12,752 bases of DNA from Acidobacteriota bacterium (GCA_023391155.1 JAEWBM010000051.1:1-12752), one strand, 5' to 3'; positions 1 to 6,336 are shown, counted from the stretch's first letter. Numbers and translations are program-made. The notes: a model not told the origin generated them from the letters alone.

Positions 1-30
1 GACGATAACTGTCCAAAGTGCACTAAACAT
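1..30 (-). CDS. Start of a small membrane protein, cut by the window edge
   Basis: Only the first ten codons are inside the window (MFSALWTVIV). The start is supported by a strong Shine-Dalgarno AAAGGAGG (plus-strand 39-46) about 8 nt before ATG. The hydrophobic opening, with a Trp at position 6, resembles the first segment of small two-span proteins such as the lmo0937/DUF5670 type encoded at 3547, but ten residues do not allow assignment. It lies 61 bp downstream of the YggT gene on the same strand, so it may share its transcript. The presence of a gene start is fairly sure; the family is a guess. Confidence 0.6.
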   Translation of the reverse strand, partial: MFSALWTVIV

Positions 31-67
31 ATTTCTTACCTCCTTTGTTTGGCTAAGTCTTAAACGC

Positions 68-88
68 TGTGCCGTGAATTATGGCACA
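68..88. other. Stem-loop between the yggT-type gene and the next minus-strand gene
   Basis: TGTGCC (68-73) and GGCACA (83-88) form a perfect 6-bp inverted repeat around a 9-nt loop, just after the YggT stop codon. No T-run follows on either strand, so it is not a typical intrinsic terminator. It could be an RNA-stabilising hairpin between two co-transcribed genes or an operator for the downstream small gene. The repeat is visible; its role is unknown. Confidence 0.3.
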
Positions 89-91
89 TAA

Positions 92-610
92 TCAGATGGA
101 AGTCTTGCGATGGGCCAGCATCCGCAACAGGCCGTTGATCGCCAGGTGCAGGATCATGTAAACGACGATCGCGACGATGATAGGCAGTGCGAGCGTAAAG
201 CCCTCCGCAGTCGAGGGGCTCGGCACGAGCCCGCGAAACGGGGCGTAAAACGGGTCGGTCACGGTTTCGATGAATTGATAAAAACCGGCACTTTCGCGGG
301 CGGCGAAGAGCTCCAGCAGCAGCCGTATGGTCAGCAGGCTGTATATCAGAAAAAAGATGTAATCAACAACCTGCGAGACGCGTGCAGCGACGCGGCCGCG
401 TTCGACCTCATTACGGGTTTCGACGACCTCATCGACCGCACGCTCGCGTATGTCGTCGGCGACGGCATCGACGCGCTGGTGCTCTGCCGGGGTTGGGCGA
501 GATGCTTCAGCGGCGATCTCGTTGCCGACATCGGCCTTGACGCCGCTTTTGATCGCTTCGTAGTTTGCGGCACGTTCAGCCTCTTCTCGTTCGAGCTTAT
601 CATCAACCAT
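92..610 (-). CDS. YggT-family membrane protein with charged N-terminal extension
   Basis: A 172-aa protein. Residues 1-75 are highly charged, probably helical and cytoplasmic (many Glu, Arg and Ala). Residues about 80-103 form a first membrane segment and about 138-162 a second. Between them is DPFYAPFRGLVP (119-130), the kind of D-P-hydrophobic-P-hR motif that marks the YggT/YlmG family, whose members are integral membrane proteins linked to envelope or division functions without a settled biochemical role. The start at 610 is chosen because GGAGG (plus-strand CCTCC at 619-623) sits 8 nt before this ATG; a TTG at 628 would put the ribosome site inside the gene. The charged extension is longer than in typical two-span YggT proteins. 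It is divergent from the 54-aa gene at 811. Family call good, function unknown. Confidence 0.82.
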   Translation of the reverse strand: MVDDKLEREEAERAANYEAIKSGVKADVGNEIAAEASRPTPAEHQRVDAVADDIRERAVDEVVETRNEVERGRVAARVSQVVDYIFFLIYSLLTIRLLLELFAARESAGFYQFIETVTDPFYAPFRGLVPSPSTAEGFTLALPIIVAIVVYMILHLAINGLLRMLAHRKTSI

Positions 611-744
611 TTTGTTTTCCTCCGGCAATTGTTGTGCAAACTATATACCACGAAATATGTATTGTTGCCATACAGTTATTGATAGTGCCGGGATTTCATG
701 ACGGACGTAAGCTAGGTAAATACAGGGTTTTAAGGGAATGCGGT

Positions 745-761
745 TTGGCATTGCGTTTGCT
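745..761 (+). promoter_or_regulatory. Sigma-54 (-24/-12) promoter for the 54-aa protein gene
   Basis: TTGGCATTGCGTTTGCT matches the sigma-54 consensus YTGGCACGRNNNTTGCW at nearly all conserved positions. The invariant GG (747-748) and GC (759-760) are separated by exactly 10 nt. Transcription would start near 772, giving a leader of about 39 nt that contains the Shine-Dalgarno of the gene at 811. A sigma-70 reading of the same DNA (TTGGCA, 17 nt, TATGGC) is possible but has a poor -10. The remaining 611-744 stretch is the divergent spacer; it holds a weak sigma-70-like candidate for the YggT gene (TATATA near 641-646 on the minus strand) and no gene that I can support. Confidence 0.72.
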
Positions 762-810
762 ATTAGCTATGGCGTTACTAACTTTTATAGAAACAGGAGA
801 ATCAAAAACA

Positions 811-975
811 ATGGCAGACGAAAATAGCACCGGTAATAACATGATATGGGCGATCGCTATGATCATCATCGTTGCGATCATAGCAGGGGCATTCTACTAC
901 GGGGGCTTCCTCAACAATACGGAGAGGAAAGAGGTTGACGTTGAGATCAGTGCCCCGGGCGTTTCGAACAATTAA
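811..975 (+). CDS. 54-aa single-span membrane protein
   Basis: A small protein with a polar N-terminus (1-10, MADENSTGNN), one strong transmembrane segment (about 11-34, rich in Ile/Ala/Met), and a charged tail ending in KEVDVEISAPG (40-50). I do not recognise a named family. The start at ATG 811 is preceded by AGGAGA (795-800) with a 10-nt spacer, and it is the only plausible start: the open frame upstream holds the sigma-54 promoter. The gene is monocistronic, ending just before a hairpin terminator shared with the convergent response regulator gene. Its promoter type ties it to the DUF883-like gene at 2717. It may be a stress-induced envelope peptide, but this is inference. Confidence 0.75.
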   Translation: MADENSTGNNMIWAIAMIIIVAIIAGAFYYGGFLNNTERKEVDVEISAPGVSNN

Positions 976-1002
976 CTTCCACGCCTTATCCTACACCGAA
1001 CG

Positions 1003-1034
1003 AAAAAACCCCTTCTGATCAAAGGGGTTTTTTT
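1003..1034. terminator. Bidirectional intrinsic terminator between convergent genes
   Basis: AAAAAACCCCTT (1003-1014) pairs with AAGGGGTTTTTT (1022-1033) around a 7-nt loop. An extra T follows on the plus side and the A-run serves as the T-run on the minus side, so the element can end both the 54-aa gene (plus) and the response regulator gene (minus, stop at 1061). Confidence 0.88.
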
Positions 1035-1060
1035 AATGCTCGTTAATGATTGCGGCGGAA

Positions 1061-2617
1061 TCAGATCTTGTCGTCGAGACTGTGGCGCTTGATCATTCCA
1101 TAGAGCCTCGGGCGATAAACACCGAGCAGATTTGCGGCGGCCTGTTTATTGCCCTTTGTGCGGCCAAGAGCCGCGAGCACTATCCCGCTTTCGATGGAGT
1201 CGAAAACGTCCTTATTATCTTTGCCGTTCTCGGGTTCGGGAAGGCGATCAACGATCATCTTTCCGACGGCCTCAAACATCTCTTCCCCTTCAAGCGGATA
1301 GGGCAGCGAGGGTGCAGCGGCTGCGGCCGCGGCGGCTGACGCACGCGCCGCCGGCTGAGAATCTGCTCCGCCGTTCGCTCCGGCAGCGGCCCCGGTCGAT
1401 TCCGGGATCTCGCCGACGGGAACGCTCACTCCGCCCTCGCCGGGGATGTCGAGTGCATTGATCTTGCCCGTCTTTGACAGAAGAACGGCACGCTCGATCA
1501 CGTTCTGCAATTCGCGAACGTTGCCCCGCCAAGTGTTGTGAAGCATCTGGTCATAGGCCGACTGTGCAAAGGCCGCATCCTTTCGCCCGTACTTTTCGGC
1601 GTAGATATGCAGAAAGTGTTCAGCGAGCATCGGAATATCTTCCATTCGCTCGCGAAGCGGCGGGATCTTTATCTCGATGGTGTTGATGCGATAGTAAAGG
1701 TCCTCGCGCAGGTTGCCATCCTGGATGGCCTCAAACGGGTCGCGGTTGGTCGCGGAGATAAGCCGGAAGTCTGCCTCTTGAGGCTTCTCGCTGCCGACGC
1801 GGTAAAAAACTTTTTCCTGAAGCACTCGCAGCAATTTAGGCTGAAGGTCGAGCGGCATCTCGCCGATCTCGTCCAGCAGAAGGCTGCCGCCATTCGCCTG
1901 GCCGATGAAGCCCTCCTTATCGGAATTTGCTCCGGTGAACGAACCCTTAACGTGGCCGAAGAGCTGCGATTCGATCAGTTCTTTCGGCAGTGCGGAACAG
2001 TTCACCTTCACGAACGGCTTCTTTGAACGATGGCTCTTGTAATGTATGGCGTTCGCGATCACCTCTTTACCGGTGCCGGATTCGCCAAGAATTAGGATAT
2101 TCGCATCGGATTCCGCAACATTTTCGATGATCTCATAAATGTTCTGCATCGAGCGGGCCCCGCCGATTATGCCCTCGTACGACTGTCGGCTCGTCAGCCG
2201 GCTGCGGAGTTCCTTGATCTCCTCGGCCTGCCGTTTGTTGATCTCAGACTGTCGCTTTGAATCAACCGCGTTGCGGATATCCAGCATCAGGTCTTCGAAG
2301 TTAAGCGGTTTGACGCGGTAGCCGAATGCCCCGACGCGGGTAGCCTCGATCGCTTTTTCAGCCTTGTCATACCCAGTGACGATGATGATCTCGGTTTCCG
2401 GAGAGATCATTTTCGACTGCCGGACCATCTCGATCCCGTTGATATCGGGCAGATTGAGATCCGTAAGGATCACATCAAACTCAGACGACTTTGCATGTTC
2501 GAGGCCCTTGGCGCCGGTTTCGGCGGTCACAACGTCAAAACCCTCTGACTTGAGTTGGAAGGTCAGGAGTTCGAGTGTGATCTTATCGTCGTCAATTACG
2601 AGAGCTTTGTTCGCCAT
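1061..2617 (-). CDS. Sigma-54-dependent response regulator (NtrC type)
   Basis: A 518-aa activator in the canonical three-domain order. Receiver: D9-D11 acidic pocket, phosphoacceptor D53, T81 and K103. AAA+ domain about 149-380: Walker A GESGTGKE (178-185), sigma-54 contact loop GSFTGA (225-230) and Walker B with D249-E250. Fis-type helix-turn-helix at about 470-515 (NKQAAANLLGV, then MIKRHSL). Phosphorylated proteins of this class oligomerise at enhancers and use ATP to open promoters bound by sigma-54 RNA polymerase. Two oddities are visible: the contact loop has Ser where most have Ala (GAFTGA), and an Ala/Gly/Pro-rich linker (about 395-440, with a run of eight Ala) separates the AAA+ and DNA-binding domains. 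No clear Shine-Dalgarno precedes the ATG. It stands alone with terminators on both sides; no cognate kinase is adjacent, the nearest being the hybrid kinase at 3812. Sigma-54-type promoters on both sides suggest its targets are local. Confidence 0.93.
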   Translation of the reverse strand: MANKALVIDDDKITLELLTFQLKSEGFDVVTAETGAKGLEHAKSSEFDVILTDLNLPDINGIEMVRQSKMISPETEIIIVTGYDKAEKAIEATRVGAFGYRVKPLNFEDLMLDIRNAVDSKRQSEINKRQAEEIKELRSRLTSRQSYEGIIGGARSMQNIYEIIENVAESDANILILGESGTGKEVIANAIHYKSHRSKKPFVKVNCSALPKELIESQLFGHVKGSFTGANSDKEGFIGQANGGSLLLDEIGEMPLDLQPKLLRVLQEKVFYRVGSEKPQEADFRLISATNRDPFEAIQDGNLREDLYYRINTIEIKIPPLRERMEDIPMLAEHFLHIYAEKYGRKDAAFAQSAYDQMLHNTWRGNVRELQNVIERAVLLSKTGKINALDIPGEGGVSVPVGEIPESTGAAAGANGGADSQPAARASAAAAAAAAPSLPYPLEGEEMFEAVGKMIVDRLPEPENGKDNKDVFDSIESGIVLAALGRTKGNKQAAANLLGVYRPRLYGMIKRHSLDDKI

Positions 2618-2671
2618 AAATTGTTTTCAGGCCCGAGCTAAGGCCGGTTCAGCTTTGAGGTTCCAGATTGC

Positions 2672-2706
2672 AAAAAAATGTCCGGCCGCCAGATGTGACG
2701 GCCGGA
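2672..2706 (-). terminator. Intrinsic terminator after the DUF883-like gene
   Basis: Read on the minus strand, TCCGGCCG (2699-2706) pairs perfectly with CGGCCGGA (2681-2688) around a 10-nt loop and is followed by a run of seven T (2672-2678). It lies just after the stop at 2717 and separates that gene from the downstream response regulator, so the regulator needs its own promoter in the remaining roughly 55 bp or some read-through. Confidence 0.85.
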
Positions 2707-2716
2707 GAGAAGTTAA

Positions 2717-3181
2717 CTAACGATCGTCCGACGAGCGGCGGCCGAGCAGTAGGCCGAGAGCGAGTCCGAAAAGGCCCGCGATCGCAAGGCTAAGTTCGGG
2801 TTTACGCGTCACGGTCTGACGAAGGTCCTGGCCGGCCTTTTTGAGATCGGTCTCACGGATATATTCCGAAGCACCCGAGATCGCATCGGCGGCATAGTGG
2901 CCCGCACGATTTGCTTTCTCGATCGATGAGAGAGCCGCGTCGTGAACCTTTTCCGCACCGGTCTCAAGATAGCTTTTGGTTGAATCCGCCCTTGTGTGAA
3001 GCTTTTCGCCCGCAGTTGACAGGCTGTCGGCGACGCTGCGTTTCATTGTCGCGGCGGTGCCGGATGCATCTCCGACAATGTTCTGTGCGGTGTCAGCGGC
3101 GTTGTCGGCAGTGTCCCCGATCCCGGACGAGACGTCCTTGACGTTCGACGGAGTATTGTTGATGTTCTGATTGTTCGGCAT
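2717..3181 (-). CDS. Tail-anchored ElaB/YqjD/DUF883-like protein
   Basis: A 154-aa protein: residues 1-127 are hydrophilic, rich in Ala, Asp, Ser, Thr and Lys and likely amphipathic helix. One C-terminal membrane segment (about 130-147) ends in LLLGRRSSDDR. This layout (long helical domain, then a tail anchor ending in G-RR) is that of ElaB/YqjD/DUF883 proteins; YqjD of E. coli is a stationary-phase inner-membrane protein that binds ribosomes. No catalytic motif is present. The start at 3181 has a good Shine-Dalgarno (AAGGAGA, about 9 nt upstream). The gene is monocistronic, with a strong terminator behind it and a near-consensus sigma-54 promoter in front. Family membership rests on architecture, so a different family of coiled, tail-anchored stress proteins is possible. 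Confidence 0.72.
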   Translation of the reverse strand: MPNNQNINNTPSNVKDVSSGIGDTADNAADTAQNIVGDASGTAATMKRSVADSLSTAGEKLHTRADSTKSYLETGAEKVHDAALSSIEKANRAGHYAADAISGASEYIRETDLKKAGQDLRQTVTRKPELSLAIAGLFGLALGLLLGRRSSDDR

Positions 3182-3226
3182 AAGTTTAAATCTCCTTGAT
3201 TTTAAATTCGAGTTTCCAGATAAGTG

Positions 3227-3243
3227 AGCAAATGCTGTGCCAA
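3227..3243 (-). promoter_or_regulatory. Sigma-54 (-24/-12) promoter for the DUF883-like gene
   Basis: On the minus strand the sequence is TTGGCACAGCATTTGCT, an almost perfect match to YTGGCACGRNNNTTGCW. The invariant GG (3241-3240) and GC (3229-3228) are exactly 10 nt apart. The predicted start of transcription, near 3216, gives a 35-nt leader holding the Shine-Dalgarno. It faces away from the weaker sigma-54-like site at 3481, with two dyads between them. Confidence 0.8.
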
Positions 3244-3381
3244 CCTACCGAAACTGCCCGACCCGTTGAAAACACGGCAAATAGAGCGATCAGGCCTACG
3301 AGCGTTACTCGATGATATGTATTATTTTAGAACATTTTTAATAGGAATGGAAGCATTAAGATTTCCACAAACTCCGTCGCA

Positions 3382-3415
3382 TCCGTGATGCACGGAACTC
3401 GTACACACGACGTGT
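3382..3415. promoter_or_regulatory. Paired dyads, candidate enhancer for divergent sigma-54 promoters
   Basis: Two inverted repeats lie side by side: TCCGTGATGCACGGA (3382-3396, 6-bp arms, 3-nt centre) and ACACGACGTGT (3405-3415, 5-bp arms, 1-nt centre). Their centres (3389 and 3410) are 21 bp apart, two helical turns. They sit about 148 and 169 bp from the -24 GG of the leftward sigma-54 promoter, and about 95 and 74 bp from that of the rightward candidate, which is the usual range for enhancer sites of NtrC-type activators. The rest of the 3182-3546 spacer holds only the two promoters and leader sequences. The repeats are seen; binding by the regulator encoded at 1061 is inference. Confidence 0.45.
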
Positions 3416-3480
3416 CCTGCCTTGACTCCTCCAAAAACCGTAACCTATTGCGCTAGTGTAAGTTACCCGCCAGCTTCGGC

Positions 3481-3498
3481 TTCGGCACACTTTTTGAA
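3481..3498 (+). promoter_or_regulatory. Weaker sigma-54-like promoter for the lmo0937-type gene
   Basis: TTCGGCACACTTTTTGAA keeps the -24 core (GGCAC, GG at 3484-3485) and the 10-nt spacing, but has GA instead of GC at the -12 position (3496-3497). The start predicted near 3509 would give a 38-nt leader, in line with the 35 and 39 nt of the two stronger sites. Because the -12 GC is normally near-invariant, this is only a candidate. Confidence 0.42.
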
Positions 3499-3546
3499 TA
3501 TATCTTCGGCAACAATAATCGGCCTGTTCGGCCACGAGGAGAAGAG

Positions 3547-3696
3547 ATGTTAGAGACACTTATCGTAATTGTTTTGGTTTTATGGTTGCTGGGCCTGATC
3601 GCTGGCCAGACTTTCGGCGGCATTTTACATGCTTTATTACTCGTTGCGGCGGTTATTTTTATCGTAAGACTATTGACCGGCCGGCGAGCTGTTTAA
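3547..3696 (+). CDS. lmo0937-family (DUF5670-type) small membrane protein
   Basis: A 49-aa protein with two hydrophobic segments (about 3-21 and 27-44) joined by a short Gly-rich turn (GQTFGG), ending in LTGRRAV. The pattern MLxTLIVIVLVLWLLG, Gly turn, second span, LLTGRRAV closely follows the lmo0937 family of short membrane proteins, which are widespread and often found among stress-related genes but have no defined biochemical role. GAGGAG lies about 5 nt before the ATG. It is followed by an intrinsic terminator at 3753, so it is probably transcribed alone. Family call is from recalled consensus, not a search. Confidence 0.8.
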   Translation: MLETLIVIVLVLWLLGLIAGQTFGGILHALLLVAAVIFIVRLLTGRRAV

Positions 3697-3742
3697 CAAA
3701 ATATACTTTGCTTTACATTAAATCCGTGAAGCTGAAGTTATT

Positions 3743-3751
3743 TGTTAGAAT
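3743..3751 (+). promoter_or_regulatory. Possible extended -10 promoter for the hybrid kinase gene
   Basis: TGTTAGAAT is an extended -10 (TG, one base, then TAGAAT at 3746-3751, one mismatch to TATAAT). No good -35 is seen. Transcription would begin near 3758, inside the left arm of the following hairpin, so the kinase transcript would not form that terminator. Tentative. Confidence 0.28.
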
Positions 3752-3752
3752 A

Positions 3753-3788
3753 GACCCCGAATTTATTTAGATTCGGGGTCAAATTTTT
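3753..3788 (+). terminator. Intrinsic terminator after the lmo0937-type gene
   Basis: GACCCCGAAT (3753-3762) pairs perfectly with ATTCGGGGTC (3771-3780) around an 8-nt loop and is followed by AAATTTTT. It ends the 49-aa gene's transcript and lies only 23-31 bp before the possible start codons of the hybrid kinase. Confidence 0.75.
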
Positions 3789-3811
3789 ATTCGGTGAACC
3801 ATTCGGTAAAT

Positions 3812-5797
3812 ATGGCAGATGCTTCCCAGAGCAAAACGTCAGAGCTGGACCAGGCCGTCTTCTGTGCGGAGCTCTTCGATATATTCGGCAAGCTCGACAG
3901 CGAGGGCCGCGTTATCACCGTGTCCGGCCGCCTTTTCGGCCAAACCTCAACAGACCCTGAGAAGCTAAGCGGGCAGATCTTTGCTGAAACCGTCTTTTGG
4001 CAATCTTCAAAAGCCGGCCCGAAACTATTAATGCAGGCGATAGAAAGCGCGGCCGCGGGGAGCCGGGCCGATGTGATCATAGATTTTCGATTAGGCGTCG
4101 GGAAAAAGGTTCCTCTTGATATATCCGTCCTTCCCTACCCCGGTTCGGACGACGGAACCCTGTTCTTTTGCGGGCGCGAACTTTCACGTCAAGGCGCGAA
4201 TGTTTCGACGACCTCCGGAGAGAATGAACAACTGTTAAAAGCGGCGGAAAACGCCGAGATCGGGCTGTGGTACTGGGATTTTAAGACCGACAAGATCCAT
4301 TCCACCCGGCAGTGCAACGAGTTGCTCGGACTTCCCTCTTACGACGCTTTAACACTTGAGAATGTCTTAAGCGTTATCCACTCGGACGACCGGTTTTTAG
4401 TGAATAATTTTTTAACCGAATCACGCAACCGCGGGACCAAGTACGAGGAAGAGTTTCGCGTTGTCACCCCGGACGGCGACGTAGAATGGATAGCCGCCGA
4501 GGGTAAATCTTTGCTCGACGCCGAACGAAGGCCCGAGCGGATGATGGGCATTTTGCGTCGCGTGACCGAGCAGAAGATCGCCGCCGAAGAGCTTTCTCGT
4601 GTCTACGATCGCGAAAAAAAGGCGAGGGACGAGGCAGAAGAAGCGAATCGGACAAAAGACCTTTTCCTTGCTTTCGTCTCTCATGAGCTGAGGGCCCAGC
4701 TCAATCCGATAGTCGGGTGGTCGAACATACTGTTGAAGCAAAGCGTTGACGAAAAAACTCGCGTCAGCGCGCTCGAGACGATCAGGTCGAGCGCGGATAT
4801 ACAGGCGAAACTGATAAATGATCTGGTCGATTCGCACCGCGTAGCGTCGGGGAAGATCCGGCTGGAATATCGGCCGACAAACCTGGTGGACCTGGTGCGT
4901 TCCTCCTTTCAGGCTCATAAGCCGATCGCGGACGCAAAAGAGATCCGGCTGGATTTTTCCGCCGAAAAGGGGGCGATCTCCGTCTTCGGCGACGCGAACC
5001 GGCTGCAGCAGGTCTTCGGCAATCTGATGTCGAATGCGATCAAGTTCACGCCGGAGGGCGGGCGCGTCTCGGTGGACGTATCACGGTCGGGAAATTCGGG
5101 AAAGGTGACGATCACCGACACAGGCCGCGGCATCAGCCCGCGCCTGCTGCCGAACATCTTCAGGCAATTTTTGCAGGGCGATACGGATGAGAAGCGGAGT
5201 GGATCGGGTCTGGGATTGGGGCTATCTATAGCAAAGATACTTGCCGAAAGGCATGGGGGAACGATCGAAGCAGCGAGCGACGGCGTCGGCCAAGGATCGA
5301 AATTTACGGTAACCCTGCCGCTGAGCGACGCGGCGGACCGAGCCCCGATAACCCGCACCCCGGTGAAGGACCCTCAGCTTAAGCCTTTAGAAGGTTTCAA
5401 GATAATGGTCGTCGAGGACGATCCGGATTCGCGAGAGGTGCTGCAGTTATTTTTGGAGCAGTCGGGGGCGGGGGTGAACAGCGCAAGCAACGCGAAGGCC
5501 GCATGGGAAATGCTGGTGACCGAGGGTTCATTCAAGCCCGACCTGATCATCTCGGACCTCGCAATGCCGGAGGAGGACGGCTATTCGCTGATGTCGCGAA
5601 TACGGTCGCTTTCGCCGGAAGACGGGGGTAAGCTGCCGTCTATTGCGCTGAGTGCATTTACGACCGAAGAAAGCAAGAAGAAGGCGTTCGACTCCGGATT
5701 CCAGCTTTATTCCTCGAAACCGTTTGACCCGGACGGGCTTATCTCGCAGATCCGGCAGCTGCTTGTGGACACGGGGCAAGGTCAGCGAGAGGAGTGA
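3812..5797 (+). CDS. Hybrid sensor histidine kinase (PAS-PAS-HisKA-HATPase-receiver)
   Basis: A 661-aa soluble sensor with no membrane segment or signal peptide. Residues 14-125 look like a degenerate PAS fold, and 146-256 form a clear PAS/PAC module (GLWYWDFKTD start, RVVTPDGDVEWI core). A short coiled stretch leads to HisKA with phosphoacceptor H291. The ATPase domain shows the N box (N408), G1 (D436-G440, DTGRG) and G2 (GLGLGL, 466-471). A C-terminal receiver (about 529-650) has acidic E535-D537, phosphoacceptor D582, S614 and K636. The H-box reads SHELRAQLNP, with Gln where nearly all kinases have Pro. The ATG at 3812 is preferred over a GTG at 3794; neither has a clear Shine-Dalgarno. 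The terminal receiver implies an onward phosphorelay whose partner is not obvious; the NtrC-type regulator nearby is one candidate. Its 3' end overlaps the convergent CYTH gene by 16 bp. Confidence 0.9.
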   Translation: MADASQSKTSELDQAVFCAELFDIFGKLDSEGRVITVSGRLFGQTSTDPEKLSGQIFAETVFWQSSKAGPKLLMQAIESAAAGSRADVIIDFRLGVGKKVPLDISVLPYPGSDDGTLFFCGRELSRQGANVSTTSGENEQLLKAAENAEIGLWYWDFKTDKIHSTRQCNELLGLPSYDALTLENVLSVIHSDDRFLVNNFLTESRNRGTKYEEEFRVVTPDGDVEWIAAEGKSLLDAERRPERMMGILRRVTEQKIAAEELSRVYDREKKARDEAEEANRTKDLFLAFVSHELRAQLNPIVGWSNILLKQSVDEKTRVSALETIRSSADIQAKLINDLVDSHRVASGKIRLEYRPTNLVDLVRSSFQAHKPIADAKEIRLDFSAEKGAISVFGDANRLQQVFGNLMSNAIKFTPEGGRVSVDVSRSGNSGKVTITDTGRGISPRLLPNIFRQFLQGDTDEKRSGSGLGLGLSIAKILAERHGGTIEAASDGVGQGSKFTVTLPLSDAADRAPITRTPVKDPQLKPLEGFKIMVVEDDPDSREVLQLFLEQSGAGVNSASNAKAAWEMLVTEGSFKPDLIISDLAMPEEDGYSLMSRIRSLSPEDGGKLPSIALSAFTTEESKKKAFDSGFQLYSSKPFDPDGLISQIRQLLVDTGQGQREE

Positions 5798-6336
5798 TCG
5801 AACCGCGCCTCGGCGCGGCCCTCGACCCTTTTGCCGTGGGCTGCGGTGAGGCGCGGATAGGTGTCGGCAACAGCCTCCAGATCGTCGGCCTCCAGCAGCA
5901 TCTCGGCCTCTTTTATCGCAGTTATAGAGCCCTCGATCTCCATAAATTCGCCGAACGGAAGAACGTCAAGCACGACCTCCGCGGATCGCAGCCGCCACTT
6001 TCGTCGGCGTTTTTCATAAATGATCTTTGGCTCGAGCCCGAGGCTTTCGAGGATCGCCGTCATCGCATCGGCGTCGGCGATGTCGGTCTCGTGCTCTATC
6101 TGGTGCTTGAGGTCGGAGATACCCGGCAGGCGGCGTTTGTATGTCAGGATCGCGCGGCCGTCGATGCGGCGAATGCGAACGACGGAGGCATTTTCCGCCA
6201 GCGAGGAAGAGCTGAAGATGATGTTTTCCTCGTTGTCTTCGCCGCGGTATTCGGCGTTGAACTCCGCTAACGCCGACGCCAACCGCTCTGCATCACCGTC
6301 CTGAAGGCGATATTTCTTTTCGATCTCGGTTGCCAT
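5782..6336 (-). CDS. CYTH-domain protein (class IV adenylate cyclase / triphosphatase fold)
   Basis: A 184-aa protein with the diagnostic N-terminal ExExK motif (E4, E6, K8 in MATEIEKKYRL). The alternating charged strands of the triphosphate tunnel follow: R54 and R56, K67 and R69, E81 and E83, K109-R112, D124, and E133/E135 in FMEIEG. CYTH enzymes act on triphosphorylated substrates with divalent metal: some make cAMP, others cleave thiamine triphosphate or inorganic triphosphate. The sequence alone does not say which. The start is set by the motif; a longer reading from 6438 would run into the permease gene. It begins 8 bp after the permease stop, so it is likely the third gene of the natAB-like operon. 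The last codons overlap the kinase gene on the other strand. Confidence 0.85.
   Translation of the reverse strand: MATEIEKKYRLQDGDAERLASALAEFNAEYRGEDNEENIIFSSSSLAENASVVRIRRIDGRAILTYKRRLPGISDLKHQIEHETDIADADAMTAILESLGLEPKIIYEKRRRKWRLRSAEVVLDVLPFGEFMEIEGSITAIKEAEMLLEADDLEAVADTYPRLTAAHGKRVEGRAEARFDHSSR

Noticed and set aside
59..77. GGCAC-containing sigma-54-like site before the partial gene at 1-30
   Set aside because: The -12 element is AA instead of GC and the distance to the ATG is about 20 nt shorter than at the other three sites.
624..640. Sigma-54-like TTTGCACAACAATTGCC on the minus strand before the yggT-type gene
   Set aside because: The -24 has TG instead of GG, and the predicted start near 613 would fall downstream of the gene's Shine-Dalgarno at 619-623.
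565..810. N-terminal extension of the 54-aa protein from 565
   Set aside because: It would run across the yggT-type start and the sigma-54 promoter; the ATG at 811 has its own ribosome site.
1538..2026. 162-aa plus-strand frame opposite the response regulator gene
   Set aside because: It lies wholly antisense to the conserved AAA+ domain and shows no domain pattern of its own; it is a shadow of the real gene.
3356..3559. 67-aa minus-strand open frame in the spacer between the DUF883-like and lmo0937-type genes
   Set aside because: No ribosome site, an Arg/Ser/Tyr-rich composition unlike a folded protein, and it overlaps the dyads, the promoter candidate and the start of the plus-strand lmo0937-type gene.
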